In this document: positions 47,325 to 55,942 of the stretch, piece after piece | Numbering within the stretch: the stretch's first letter is position 1 | Layout: every line of letters starts with the position of its first letter | Origin: CAVSMC01 sp963798655 | Lineage (GTDB): Bacteria; Pseudomonadota; Gammaproteobacteria; Burkholderiales; Casimicrobiaceae | Length of the DNA: 64,000 bases | Assembly: GCA_963798655.1 (NCBI GenBank) | Contig: CAWCUH010000005.1 | Location: forward strand, 1 to 64,000 | Reading direction: 5' to 3' | Program-made: the position numbers and the translations under genes | Notes under the pieces: model-generated | Databases searched by the model: none | Told to the model about the DNA's origin: nothing | The model's input: only the letters and a program-made list of their open reading frames with translations

Positions 47325-49028
47325 TCAGCGCGCCTCGGACAGGTACTTGTGAATCAGCGCAACGGCCCCGGCGCCTTCGCCGATCGCGCCGCCGACGCGC
47401 TTCACCGAGCCGGAGCGCACGTCGCCGACGGCGAAGACGCCGTGCACGCTCGACTCGAGCGATGCGGGCTCGCGACCGTTGGCCGCGGTACCGGCGGCTC
47501 GTCCCGTGAGCACGAAGCCGTTCGCATCGAGCGCCGGGCGACAGCCGTTGAGCCAGTCGGTTTCCGGATCGGCCCCGATGAACAGGAACACGTTGCGCAC
47601 CGGATGTCTGTGCTCGGCGCCGTTGCGGCGGTCGCGACATGAAAACGCGACGAGCCGCGACGCCGCGTCGCCGTGAAGCTGCGTGAGCTCGGTGTTGAAA
47701 TGCACGTCGATCGACGGCGTGGCTTCGATGCGGTCGATCAGATACTGCGACATGCTCGCCGCCAGGCCGTCGCCGCGAACGAGCATGTGGACCTTGGCCG
47801 CCTGCGACGCGAGAAACACCGCCGCCTGGCCCGCCGAATTGCCGCCGCCGACGATCGCGACCTCCTCGCCGGCGCACATCCTCGCCTCGAGCGCGGACGC
47901 CCAGTACCAGACGCCGCGACCTTCGAACTCGGCGAGCCGCTCGACGGCCGGGCGCCGATAGCGTGCCCCGCTCGCGATGACGACGGCGCGCGCGCGCAAC
48001 TTCCGGCCATCGGTCAGCCCGACGCTGAACTCGTTGCCGTGCTCGCGCCTTCCACACTCGAGTGAGGCGGCCTGCGCGGGGATCAGCATCTCGGCGCCGA
48101 ATTTTTGCGCCTGCACGAACGCACGGCCCGCGAGTGCCTGTCCCGAGATGCCGGTCGGGAAGCCGAGGTAGTTCTCGATGCGCGCGCTCGCGCCGGCCTG
48201 ACCTCCGAACGCGCGGCAATCCACGACGACGGCGCGAAGCCCCTCGGAAGCCGCGTAGACCGCCGTCGCAAGACCCGCCGGCCCTGCGCCCACGACGGCG
48301 ACGTCGAACAGCTCCTCGTGCACGGCCGTGTCGATCATGCCGAGGCAACGGGCGAGCTTATCCTCCGAAGGCGTGAGAAGCGTCGATGCGTTCGGACACA
48401 CGACGAGCACGTCGCCGGTTGCGCCGCCGTATTGGGCGAACAGCGCGGCGGCCGCAGCATCGTGCGACGGATCGACCGCGTGATGCGGATGGCTGTTTCG
48501 ACCGAGGAAGCTCTGCAACCGCAGCATCTCCGGCGATTGCGCGTCGCCGATCAGCACCGGACCGCTTCCGCCGGCTTCGATCAGCGCGACGCGCCGCAGG
48601 ATCAGCGCGCGCACGATTCGCTCGCCAAGATCGGCTTCGGCCACGATCAGCGCGCGCAGCTGCTCGGGTGCAATGAGCAGCGCCTCGACGTCTTCGTCGG
48701 CGTCGCCGTCGACGAGCGCCACGCCACCGGACAGCTGGCCGACCTCGGCGATGAACTGCCCGTGCCCTTGCCGCACGATCGGCACGACGCTGCCCAGCCC
48801 GTCGCGCTCGCTGATCGTCACCGTGCCCTTCAGCACGACGAACATGCCGGGACCCGTTTCGCCCGCCGTGAACAGCCGCGCGCCGCTCGGATATCGACGG
48901 ACCGCACCGAAGCGGCCGATGCGCGCGATCTCCGCGTCGGCCAGTGCGGGAAAGATCTGATGACGACGGCGCGCAATGGCGGCGCCGGCATCGCCTGCGA
49001 TCACGATCTCGGAGTTTTGAGCTTGCAT
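47325..49028 (-). CDS. cNMP-binding domain fused to a thioredoxin-reductase-like flavoprotein lacking CxxC
   Basis: This 567-residue protein has an N-terminal cyclic-nucleotide-like beta barrel (residues about 20-135), a thioredoxin/glutaredoxin-like segment (MLRLQSFLGRNSHPHHAVDP) and a two-domain pyridine nucleotide-disulfide fold with VAVVGAGPAGLATAVYAASEG (FAD), VAIVGGGNSAGQAAVFLASQ (NADPH) and VFAVGDVRSG. Where thioredoxin reductase has GVxYCATCDG, this protein has GVWYWASALEA, so the redox disulfide is absent. It may act as an NADPH-dependent flavoprotein for another partner. It is first in a two-gene unit with the UBP zinc-finger gene. Confidence 0.85.
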   Translation of the reverse strand: MQAQNSEIVIAGDAGAAIARRRHQIFPALADAEIARIGRFGAVRRYPSGARLFTAGETGPGMFVVLKGTVTISERDGLGSVVPIVRQGHGQFIAEVGQLSGGVALVDGDADEDVEALLIAPEQLRALIVAEADLGERIVRALILRRVALIEAGGSGPVLIGDAQSPEMLRLQSFLGRNSHPHHAVDPSHDAAAAALFAQYGGATGDVLVVCPNASTLLTPSEDKLARCLGMIDTAVHEELFDVAVVGAGPAGLATAVYAASEGLRAVVVDCRAFGGQAGASARIENYLGFPTGISGQALAGRAFVQAQKFGAEMLIPAQAASLECGRREHGNEFSVGLTDGRKLRARAVVIASGARYRRPAVERLAEFEGRGVWYWASALEARMCAGEEVAIVGGGNSAGQAAVFLASQAAKVHMLVRGDGLAASMSQYLIDRIEATPSIDVHFNTELTQLHGDAASRLVAFSCRDRRNGAEHRHPVRNVFLFIGADPETDWLNGCRPALDANGFVLTGRAAGTAANGREPASLESSVHGVFAVGDVRSGSVKRVGGAIGEGAGAVALIHKYLSEAR

Positions 49029-49272
49029 TGTCCGCCGCCTCGTCGGCGCATCAGATTGCCGTGCGTGCAGTGCCGATCATTGTGCTACGCCGGTCACTCC
49101 ATCGCACGGCGGCGAAGCGCCTTCCCGTCGCGCAACCTTGGTCTGCTCGCAACTGCGACGGCAAATCGCAACGGGTCGACTAATGCCGCACTATGAACAG
49201 GGGCAAATCGCGAACGCCGCCGGCTGCGCATCGCGACGGCCAAGCCGCCGCTGCGGCTTGCCGCGAGGCGCA

Positions 49273-50523
49273 ATGTCGGCGACTATCGGCGCTGCAAAAC
49301 GAACCGGAGGATTCGCCCTGAAAGGTGCATCGTGGCGCACGCCGACCGTCGTGCTCGCGTGCGGCGGACTCATTCTATTGCTGGCCATCGGCACGCGGCA
49401 GAGCTTCGGGCTGTTCCTGGTGCCGATGTCCGTCGATCTCGGCTGGGGCCGCGAGGTGTTCTCCTTCGCGATCGCGCTGCAAAACCTGGTGTGGGGCCTC
49501 GGGATGCCGCTCGCCGGCGTGATCGCCGATCGCTTCGGCGCGGCGCGCGTCGTGTTCGCAGGTGGCATCCTGTACGCATTGGGCCTGTGGACGATGGCGC
49601 ATTCGACGACCCCGCTCGCGTTCGACCTCGCTGCCGGGCTGCTGGTCGGATCGGGCCTCGCATGCACCGGTTTCGGCGCCGTGCTGTCGGTGGTCGCGCG
49701 CGCGTTTCCGGCATCGCAACGCAGCCGCGCCGTCGGCATCGCCGGCGCTTGCGGATCGTTCGGCCAGTTCGCGATGCTGCCTTGGGGGCAGTCGCTGATC
49801 TCCGAGTTCGGCTGGATGAGTGCCCTCCTCGTGCTCGCCGTCGGCGCTTTTCTGATGGTGCCGCTCGGCGCCGCGCTCGCCGGCGGCAATCGAGCGAGCG
49901 AGGAAGACGAGCAACCGATGGTGTCGGCACTGGTCGAGGCGGCCGCCCATCGAGGCTTCTGGTTTCTCACGGCGAGCTTCTTCGTCTGCGGGCTGCAGAC
50001 GGTCTTCATGATGACGCACCTGCCGGCCTATCTGCTCGACCGCGGAATGAGCGCAAGCGCCGGCATGCAGGCGCTCGCGACGATCGGCGTGTTCAACATC
50101 GTGGGTTCCTATGCGGCGGGCGTGCTCGGCGCGCGCTACAGCAAGAGACTGATCCTCGCATGGATCTACGCGATTCGCGCCGTGGCGATAAGCGCCTTCA
50201 TCGTCCTTCCGCTCGGCGCGCCGAGCCTGTACGTCTTCGCCGCCGTCGTCGGGTTCACGTGGCTCGGAACGGTTCCCCTCACCAACTCGATCGTCGGCCA
50301 GATCTTCGGCGTCAGGTATCTGTCCACGCTGTTCTCGATCACCTTCCTCGGACATCAGCTTGGCGCATTCGTCGGCGCCTGGGTCGGCGGCATCGTGTTC
50401 GATTCCACCGGGACGTACATGCCGGTATGGCTCGCCGCAATCGCGCTCTCCGTCGCGGCAGCGCTGCTGTGCGTGCCGATCGACGAGCGCCCGGTCAAGC
50501 GCCTTGCGATGCGCGCCGCATGA
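49273..50523 (+). CDS. MFS transporter
   Basis: This 416-residue protein has 12 predicted helices. MFS features are GMPLAGVIADRFGAARVVFAGG (motif A region after helix 2), RSRAVGIAGACGSFGQFA and a second half with GVLGARYSKRLILAW. The central loop (GNRASEEDEQPMVSALVEAA) separates the halves. It resembles the oxalate/formate and monocarboxylate antiporter-like group, so a small organic acid is a plausible substrate. The ATG at 49273 is used since upstream codons are Arg-rich. The gene overlaps the histidine kinase gene (ATGA), so transport and signalling are co-expressed. Confidence 0.85.
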   Translation: MSATIGAAKRTGGFALKGASWRTPTVVLACGGLILLLAIGTRQSFGLFLVPMSVDLGWGREVFSFAIALQNLVWGLGMPLAGVIADRFGAARVVFAGGILYALGLWTMAHSTTPLAFDLAAGLLVGSGLACTGFGAVLSVVARAFPASQRSRAVGIAGACGSFGQFAMLPWGQSLISEFGWMSALLVLAVGAFLMVPLGAALAGGNRASEEDEQPMVSALVEAAAHRGFWFLTASFFVCGLQTVFMMTHLPAYLLDRGMSASAGMQALATIGVFNIVGSYAAGVLGARYSKRLILAWIYAIRAVAISAFIVLPLGAPSLYVFAAVVGFTWLGTVPLTNSIVGQIFGVRYLSTLFSITFLGHQLGAFVGAWVGGIVFDSTGTYMPVWLAAIALSVAAALLCVPIDERPVKRLAMRAA

Positions 50524-51239
50524 AAGACGAATCGCCGAGCCAGCAGACGACCAACGCGCAGACCCAGCGCCTGGCCGCGCTCGGCTTCATGGTCGCGGGC
50601 GTCTGTCACGAAGTGTCGAACCCGCTGGCGGCCGTCCATTCGATGCTGCAGATCCTGCAATCGAAGCGCGGCGTGACGCCCGATACGCTCGAGAAAGGCC
50701 TCGCATCGATCAGCGCGAACATCGCGCGCGTGCTCGCGATCACGCGCAAGCTCGGCGATTTCTCGCGCGTCGGCAGCGATCCGCCGGTCGCGGTTCACGT
50801 CGACGCGGCGATGGACGAGGCGATCGCGCTGATGCGCCACGGCGCTCACGGCGCCGGCGTGCGCGTGACGTACCGCGGCGCGCCCGGCGCTCGCGTGCTC
50901 GCGCGGCCGGCGATGCTGCAACAGGTACTGTTCAACATCGTGCAAAACGCGGCGCAGGCGATGAACGGGGTCGGCGCGATCGACGCGGACGCGAACGCGC
51001 AAGGGCGATCGATCGTCATCCGGATACGCGACAGCGGTCCGGGCATTCCCGACGACGTGCTGCCGCGCATGTTCGAGCCGTTCTTCACGACCAAGGCACC
51101 GGGTGAGGGAACCGGCCTCGGCCTCGCGATCAGCTACGAAATCGCGCACGAGCTCGGCGGCAGCATTCGCGCCTCGAACCACGCCGGGGGCGGCGCCTGT
51201 TTCGACGTCGTGCTTCCTTCGATCGGAGAACGAACATGA
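50520..51239 (+). CDS. Soluble sensor histidine kinase without input domain
   Basis: This 239-residue protein has the phosphoacceptor motif CHEVSNPLAAVHSM with His30, then an HATPase domain with N box NIVQNAAQAMNG, G1 DSGPGIPDD, F box FEPFFTTK and G2 GEGTGLGLAI. There are no membrane helices and only about 15 residues precede the DHp helix, so signal input must come through a partner, perhaps the MFS protein (inference). It is coupled by ATGA overlaps to the transporter gene before it and the response regulator gene after it. Confidence 0.9.
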   Translation: MKDESPSQQTTNAQTQRLAALGFMVAGVCHEVSNPLAAVHSMLQILQSKRGVTPDTLEKGLASISANIARVLAITRKLGDFSRVGSDPPVAVHVDAAMDEAIALMRHGAHGAGVRVTYRGAPGARVLARPAMLQQVLFNIVQNAAQAMNGVGAIDADANAQGRSIVIRIRDSGPGIPDDVLPRMFEPFFTTKAPGEGTGLGLAISYEIAHELGGSIRASNHAGGGACFDVVLPSIGERT

Positions 51240-52543
51240 ACGCACGCATCCTGCTCGTCGACGACGATCCCGGATTGTCGGAGGTGGTCGAGCTGCTGCT
51301 CACGCGCGAAGGCTACGCCGTCGTGTGCGCGGGGACGGTCAAGGCGGGACTCGAGCGCATCCGGCGCACCCGCGTCGACCTCGTGATCGCGGACCTGAAG
51401 CTCCCCGACGGCACCGGCCTCGACGCGATCGCCGCGATCCGCCGAATCCGGCCCGAGTTGCCGATCATCATGATCACGAGCTTTTCATCGCTGGAAAGCG
51501 CGATCGCGGCGCTGCGCGCCGGCGCCGTCGATTACATCGTCAAGCCGTTCGACAACGACGAGTTCCTGCACGGCGTCGCGCGCGCGCTGAAGGAGCGCCG
51601 CATGACGCGCGAGAACGCCGTGCTCAAGCGCAATCAGAAGAGCGCGTACGGTGCACGACCGCTGATCGGCGAGAGTCCCGGCATGCGCAGATCGCTCGAG
51701 CTGATTCGCAAAGCGGCGCCCTCGGACGCGAGCGTGCTGATCCGCGGCGAGTCGGGAACGGGCAAGGAGCTCGCCGCGGCGGCGATCCATTACACAAGCG
51801 CGCGCGCCGAGGGGCCGTTCATCACGATTCACTGCGGAATGCTGCCGCGCGAGACGCAGGAAGCCGAGATATTCGGTCACGACGCCGACGGCGGCACGCT
51901 CTTCCTCGACGAGATCACCGAGCTCGCGCCCGCCGTGCAGGTGCGGCTGCTCGATGTGCTGGAGCAAAGGAGCGACGAGCCGATGTCCGGCGCCGACATC
52001 CGCTACGTCGGCGCGACGCAACGCGATATCGCGCCGGCCGTCGAGCGCGGCCAGTTCCGCAGCGACCTCTACTACCGGCTGGGCGTCATCTCGATCGACA
52101 TGCCGCCTCTGCGTGATCGCGGATCCGACCGGCTGCTGCTCGCGCGCCACTTCGCCGAACAGTGCGCGCACAAGCTCGGCAAGCGGCCTCCCCGCTTCGA
52201 CGCCGAGTTTTCCGCGTTCCTCGACAACTACGGCTGGCCGGGCAACGTGCGCGAGCTTGCGAACATGATCGAGCGCGCCGTCATCCTTGCCGAAGACGAC
52301 GTCCTCACCGGGCGCGACCTCGCCGAGGTCGCACCGGCGCTGCCGATGGTGCGCGCCGCGGTGCCGCTACCCGGAGGGGCGCGGCCGCTCGCGATCGAGG
52401 AATACATCCGCGCGGTCATCGAGCGCTTCCAGGATACGCACACCGAAACCGAGCTCGCGCGCATGCTCGGGATCGGGCGCAAGGCGTTGTGGGTGCGGCG
52501 GCGGCAATGGGGTCTCAATCGCTCGCAGAACGCGAGCTCGTGA
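51236..52543 (+). CDS. NtrC-family response regulator lacking the GAFTGA loop
   Basis: This 435-residue protein has a receiver domain with Asp53 (LVIADLKLPDG) and Lys in IVKPFD, an AAA+ domain with Walker A GESGTGKE at 171-178 and Walker B GGTLFLDE near 219-226, and a C-terminal Fis-type helix-turn-helix (TETELARMLGIGRKALW). Between EIFGH and ADGGTLF there is one residue where NtrC has about 18, so the GAFTGA loop that contacts sigma54 is missing. The protein should be unable to remodel sigma54 polymerase and may regulate sigma70 promoters, as TyrR-like and HupR-like proteins do. It is coupled to the kinase gene. Confidence 0.9.
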   Translation: MNARILLVDDDPGLSEVVELLLTREGYAVVCAGTVKAGLERIRRTRVDLVIADLKLPDGTGLDAIAAIRRIRPELPIIMITSFSSLESAIAALRAGAVDYIVKPFDNDEFLHGVARALKERRMTRENAVLKRNQKSAYGARPLIGESPGMRRSLELIRKAAPSDASVLIRGESGTGKELAAAAIHYTSARAEGPFITIHCGMLPRETQEAEIFGHDADGGTLFLDEITELAPAVQVRLLDVLEQRSDEPMSGADIRYVGATQRDIAPAVERGQFRSDLYYRLGVISIDMPPLRDRGSDRLLLARHFAEQCAHKLGKRPPRFDAEFSAFLDNYGWPGNVRELANMIERAVILAEDDVLTGRDLAEVAPALPMVRAAVPLPGGARPLAIEEYIRAVIERFQDTHTETELARMLGIGRKALWVRRRQWGLNRSQNASS

Positions 52544-52545
52544 TT

Positions 52546-52586
52546 GCTGTTTCGCAGCGAAATGCCGGGTTTCGTTCTGAAACAGC
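52546..52586. promoter_or_regulatory. Nested 41-bp inverted repeat between the regulator and the PanB-like gene
   Basis: Outer arms GCTGTTTC and GAAACAGC (8 bp), 4-base unpaired spacers, then inner arms CGAAA and TTTCG around TGCCGGG form a fully symmetric structure. It begins 3 bases after the regulator stop codon and lies upstream of the predicted promoter at 52622. It may be an operator or an RNA hairpin that ends the upstream transcript; no T-run follows. Confidence 0.6.
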
Positions 52587-52621
52587 GCGCGACGAACGAC
52601 TTCGACATCGCATTGCAGGTC

Positions 52622-52649
52622 TTGCATTCCTGCGCGTGTCTTGTTATCT
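52622..52649 (+). promoter_or_regulatory. Predicted promoter of the PanB-like gene
   Basis: TTGCAT (52622-52627) and TTATCT (52644-52649) are spaced by 16 bases and precede the ATG at 52678 by 28 bases, with GAGGGAG as ribosome site. The match is moderate but stands out in this GC-rich sequence. Confidence 0.45.
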
Positions 52650-52677
52650 AATCACTTGATCACCACCGAGGGAGCAC

Positions 52678-53568
52678 ATGGCCGAGTCCCAGAGCGCAGC
52701 GCAGCCCGCGCGCAAGAAAGTCACCATCCCTTCGCTGATGGACAAGATGAAGAAAGGCGAGCCGATCGTCCAGCTCGCCGTGTACGACTACGAGACCGCG
52801 ATCATCGCCGACCGCGTCGGCATCGACATCCTGTGCGTGTCGGACACCGGCGGCATGGTGCTGTTCGGCCACGAGGACACGACGTCGGTGTCGTTCGAGG
52901 AAGTCATGTTCATGGCGCAGGCCGTGAAACGGGGATCGAAATACGGCTTGCGCATGGTCGACATGCCGTACATGAGCTTTCATCTGTCGCCGATGCAGGC
53001 GGTCGACAACGCGGCGAAGTACGTCTCGCAGGGCGGCGCCGAGGTGATGAAGTGTGAAGGCAACCAGCACCACGCGAAGAACATCGAGGCGATCGTCAAG
53101 GCCGGCATCCCGGTGCAGGGACATATCGGCATCACGCCGATGCGCATGGCGCAGCTCGGCGGCTTCTTTGCGCAGGGCAAGACGGCCGACCGCGCGAAGG
53201 AGCTGGTCGACGACGCGCTCGCGATGGTCGATGCCGGCTGCTTCTCGATCATGTGCGAGGTGACGACGTCGGAAGTCTGCCAGATGCTCGCCGAAACGCT
53301 TCCGGTGCCCGTCATCAGCCTCGGCGCCGGCAACGCCGCGCACGGCGTGCACATCATCGGCTCGGACCTGTTCCATCTGTACGAAAAGCACACGCCGCGC
53401 CATTCCAAGATGTATGCGGACCTCGTGCCGATCCTCGAAAAGGGCCTCACCGACTATCGCGATGACGTGCGCGCGCGGCGTTACCCCGGCCCGGAGCACA
53501 CGGTCTTCATGAAGCCCGAGGAGCTCGAGCGATTCAGCCACACGACCGGCTGGAAGAAGAAGAAGTAA
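52678..53568 (+). CDS. PanB-like ketopantoate hydroxymethyltransferase family protein
   Basis: PanB transfers a hydroxymethyl group from methylene-tetrahydrofolate to 2-ketoisovalerate. This 296-residue homologue keeps the barrel and likely active-site positions: Mg-binding Asp in CVSDTGGMVLFG and in RMVDMPYMSF, Lys/Glu in EVMKCEGN, GHIGITPMRMAQLGGF and the catalytic Glu in IMCEVTTSE followed by VISLGAGNAAHG. It is more divergent than housekeeping PanB and has an extra C-terminal tail ending WKKKK. Context with tetrahydrofolate enzymes, and no panC beside it, suggests another C1-transfer reaction. The following cNMP-domain gene overlaps (TAATG). Confidence 0.8.
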   Translation: MAESQSAAQPARKKVTIPSLMDKMKKGEPIVQLAVYDYETAIIADRVGIDILCVSDTGGMVLFGHEDTTSVSFEEVMFMAQAVKRGSKYGLRMVDMPYMSFHLSPMQAVDNAAKYVSQGGAEVMKCEGNQHHAKNIEAIVKAGIPVQGHIGITPMRMAQLGGFFAQGKTADRAKELVDDALAMVDAGCFSIMCEVTTSEVCQMLAETLPVPVISLGAGNAAHGVHIIGSDLFHLYEKHTPRHSKMYADLVPILEKGLTDYRDDVRARRYPGPEHTVFMKPEELERFSHTTGWKKKK

Positions 53569-54014
53569 TGTCCGTCGCGAGCGCGGAGCGCGAGCTGCTC
53601 GCGCACGCCGCGTTTTTCTCCGGCCTCGACAGCGCGCAGATCGAGCGCCTCGCCGCATTGGGCCGCGTGCGCTCGTACGCGCAGGACACGCGCATCTACA
53701 CGATCGGCGATCCGGTCGACGATTTCTATGTCCTCGCCGACGGCATGGTCCGGTTCACGCTCGGGCTCGGCAAGCGCGAGACGTCGGCGGGCGATTTCAT
53801 GCACCGCGGCGACGTGTTCGGCTGGGCCGCGCTCGTCGAGGGCTATTCGCGCCGCATCGCGTCCGCCTACTGTCTCACCGCGTGCAGCGTCGTCGCTCTC
53901 GCAGGCGCCGATTTGCACGGGCTGATGGAGAGCGACCACACGCTCGGCTACGCGGTGATGAAGCGGCTCACGGTGCTCCTCACGAGCGAACTCACGAGCT
54001 TCGCCGCCGGCTGA
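53568..54014 (+). CDS. Stand-alone cyclic-nucleotide-binding-fold protein
   Basis: This 148-residue protein consists only of a cNMP-type beta barrel with flanking helices: AFFSGLDSAQIERLAALG, GDPVDDFYVLADGMVRFTL, the signature RGDVFGWAALVEGYSRRIAS and a C-terminal helix MKRLTVLLTSEL. There is no DNA-binding domain. The usual phosphate-binding cassette (GE..L...R.A) is changed to GWAAL..GYSRRIAS, so the ligand may not be cAMP. The barrel is closely similar to those fused to the Rieske ferredoxin and ABC permease encoded at 60-63 kb. Its start overlaps the PanB-like stop. Confidence 0.82.
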   Translation: MSVASAERELLAHAAFFSGLDSAQIERLAALGRVRSYAQDTRIYTIGDPVDDFYVLADGMVRFTLGLGKRETSAGDFMHRGDVFGWAALVEGYSRRIASAYCLTACSVVALAGADLHGLMESDHTLGYAVMKRLTVLLTSELTSFAAG

Positions 54015-54760
54015 TCGAACTTCTCGCACTCGCGGTGGTGGCGGCGCTCGTCGGGCTGTTCATCGGCGCGGTCGGCGTCGGCGGTGTGCTGCTGATACCG
54101 TTTCTCGCGATCCTGGGCGGCCTCGGAATCCACGCGGCGGCTGCCACTGCGCTCTTCACGTTCCTTTTCACCGGGCTGTTCGGCACGTGGCTGTTCCAGC
54201 GACGAGGCTCGATCAGCTGGCGACTCACCGCGCCGGTGTGCATCGGCGCCGTGCTGTTCGGCTATCTCGGCAGCGCGGCGGCCACGCACATCGCGGCACG
54301 ATCGCTCGCGATGACGATCGCGCTCATCATCGTCGCCGCCGGTGCCTACGTGTTCGTGCCGCCGCGCGGTGAAGAGCGCGCTCCGCGCGACGGCCGCGGA
54401 CGTGCCGACCTTGCGATTCTCGCCGTCGTCGGTGCGGCTTCCGGCTTTGGCTCGGGCCTGTCCGGCGCCGGCGGGCCGTTGTTCTCGGTGCCGATGATGG
54501 TGATCCTGGGGTTCGCGCCGCTCGCCTCGGTCGGTGCGAGCCAGGTGCTGCAGATCATCGCTTCGGTGTCCGGCTCGCTCGCCGCGCTGCACGACGGGCG
54601 AATCGACTTCACGCTCGCCGCCTGGGTGACCGGGTTCGAGCTCGTCGGCGTCGCTGCGGGCGTCCGCCTGGCGCATGCCGTGAGCGCCAACGTGCTGCGT
54701 CGCGTCGCGGGCGCACTGTGCGTCGCGGTCGGCGCGCTGATGCTCGTGCGCGCATGGTGA
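54011..54760 (+). CDS. Sulfite exporter TauE/SafE family membrane protein
   Basis: This protein of about 249 residues has eight or so membrane helices in two halves: LFIGAVGVGGVLLIPFLAILGGL and GAASGFGSGLSGAGGPLFSVPMM are the repeated TauE signature (G.GGG..  .P). TauE proteins export sulfite, sulfoacetate or related anions. The start is unclear: no ATG exists in frame; CTG at 54011 would overlap the preceding stop (CTGA), GTG at 54035 would cut into the first helix. The GcvT-like gene overlaps its end. If the cluster degrades a sulfonate, this could release sulfite (inference). Confidence 0.8.
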   Translation: MIELLALAVVAALVGLFIGAVGVGGVLLIPFLAILGGLGIHAAAATALFTFLFTGLFGTWLFQRRGSISWRLTAPVCIGAVLFGYLGSAAATHIAARSLAMTIALIIVAAGAYVFVPPRGEERAPRDGRGRADLAILAVVGAASGFGSGLSGAGGPLFSVPMMVILGFAPLASVGASQVLQIIASVSGSLAALHDGRIDFTLAAWVTGFELVGVAAGVRLAHAVSANVLRRVAGALCVAVGALMLVRAW

Positions 54761-55728
54761 GCGCGGCGTCGCAACATCTCGCCACGCGACGCGCCGCGGC
54801 GCTGTTCGATTTTTCGTTCATGAGCCTCACCGAGGTCGACGGCCCTGCCGCGACCGAATTCGTCGCAGATATCCAGACGCGGTCGATCGCGACGCTCGAC
54901 GCCGGTAGCATCGTCTACACGCTGCTGCTCGATCAGCATGCGAACGTGCTGATCGACGCAACGGTGTGGAAGCATGCGCGCGATCGGTGGTGGTTGTTCA
55001 CCGGCCGGCGTACCGACACCGCCGCGATCGACGCGTGCGCGAACGGCTTCGACGTCGGCATTCGCGATCGCGCGCCGGAATTTGCCGTGCTGGCGCTGCA
55101 GGGCCCCGCGAGCGGTCGCGCCCTCGCGCAGATCGCCGACGCGCGCGTCGTGCGCGCCCTCGCCTACTTCCGCTTTGCGAAGGCGCGCGTCGCCGGCGTC
55201 GCGAGCATCGTCGCCCGCCTCGGCTACAGCGGCGAGCTCGGCTACGAGATCGTCGTGCCGGCCACCGATGCGATCCGCATTCGCAACGCGCTGCGCGCAC
55301 TCGGCGTCCCCGACGCCGGATTCGAAGCCGCCGACAGCCTGCGCATCGAATCGGGCTACGTGCTCTTCGATCGCGAGATCACCGGGCGCGAGAATCCGGT
55401 CGAACTGCGTCTCGAGCGCCTGGTCGATCTCGACGGCCGACATTTTCGCGGCCGTCGCGCGCTCGTCACGTTGCGCCGCTCGGAGCCGCGGCGACGGCTC
55501 GTCGGGCTCGAGATCGTCGATCGCGTCGCGTCGTCATCGCTACCGGCCGCGCACGCTACCAGCGAATGCCACTCGCCGATCTTTCGTCGCCGCATCGCGC
55601 TCGGCTTCGCCGCGCCGAGCGTCTGCAATGGATCGCTCGTGCGGCTGACCGACGGACGGCTCGCGCGCACGGCGCGGCTTCCGTTCTACGACCCGTTGCG
55701 ACGCCTGCCGCGTGGCGTGCCGCTGTGA
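54754..55728 (+). CDS. GcvT-like aminomethyltransferase/folate-binding family protein
   Basis: This 324-residue protein belongs to the GcvT/YgfZ fold: ALFDFSFMSLTEVDGPAATEFV at the start, LALQGPASGRALAQI, SIVARLGYSGELGYEIVVP with the conserved Tyr-Ser-Gly-Glu-Gly-Tyr block, EAADSLRIESGY and FRGRRALVTLRR in the C-terminal barrel. Members bind tetrahydrofolate and take methyl or methylene groups from amines or related donors. Together with formate-tetrahydrofolate ligase and the PanB-like protein it forms a C1-folate set. The ATG at 54754 overlaps tauE; the GTG at 54757 is an alternative. The minus-strand operon ends 16 bases downstream. Confidence 0.8.
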   Translation: MVSAASQHLATRRAAALFDFSFMSLTEVDGPAATEFVADIQTRSIATLDAGSIVYTLLLDQHANVLIDATVWKHARDRWWLFTGRRTDTAAIDACANGFDVGIRDRAPEFAVLALQGPASGRALAQIADARVVRALAYFRFAKARVAGVASIVARLGYSGELGYEIVVPATDAIRIRNALRALGVPDAGFEAADSLRIESGYVLFDREITGRENPVELRLERLVDLDGRHFRGRRALVTLRRSEPRRRLVGLEIVDRVASSSLPAAHATSECHSPIFRRRIALGFAAPSVCNGSLVRLTDGRLARTARLPFYDPLRRLPRGVPL

Positions 55729-55744
55729 GCGCGGCGGCTGCGCG

Positions 55745-55942
55745 TCACGGCCCGGCGCGCAGGCCGGCGACCGCGAACAGCAGCATGCTCGCGCCCATGG
55801 CGACATAGCCGGCGACATTGAGGCGCCGCGCGTGCGCCGCGGAAATCCTGCCGGTGCCGCCGAGCACCGACGCGCAAAGCGCGAGCAACGCGCCGAGAAC
55901 GGCGAGCGCGATGACCGCCGGCCTCGTAAGAAGAAGCTCCAT
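55745..55942 (-). CDS. Small two-helix membrane protein after formate-tetrahydrofolate ligase
   Basis: This 65-residue protein has two predicted membrane helices (AVIALAVLGALLALCASVLG and VAGYVAMGASMLLFAVAGL) joined by TGRISAAHARRLN. Its ATG overlaps the ligase stop codon (ATGA), which supports translation. No family is recognised. It is the last gene of the minus-strand operon and converges on the GcvT-like gene. Confidence 0.65.
   Translation of the reverse strand: MELLLTRPAVIALAVLGALLALCASVLGGTGRISAAHARRLNVAGYVAMGASMLLFAVAGLRAGP

Noticed and set aside
52678..53568. Housekeeping panB for pantothenate synthesis
   Set aside because: The sequence is divergent with an added tail, panC is absent nearby, and the gene is coupled to a cNMP-domain protein and folate C1 genes. 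A biosynthetic role cannot be excluded but is not the best reading.
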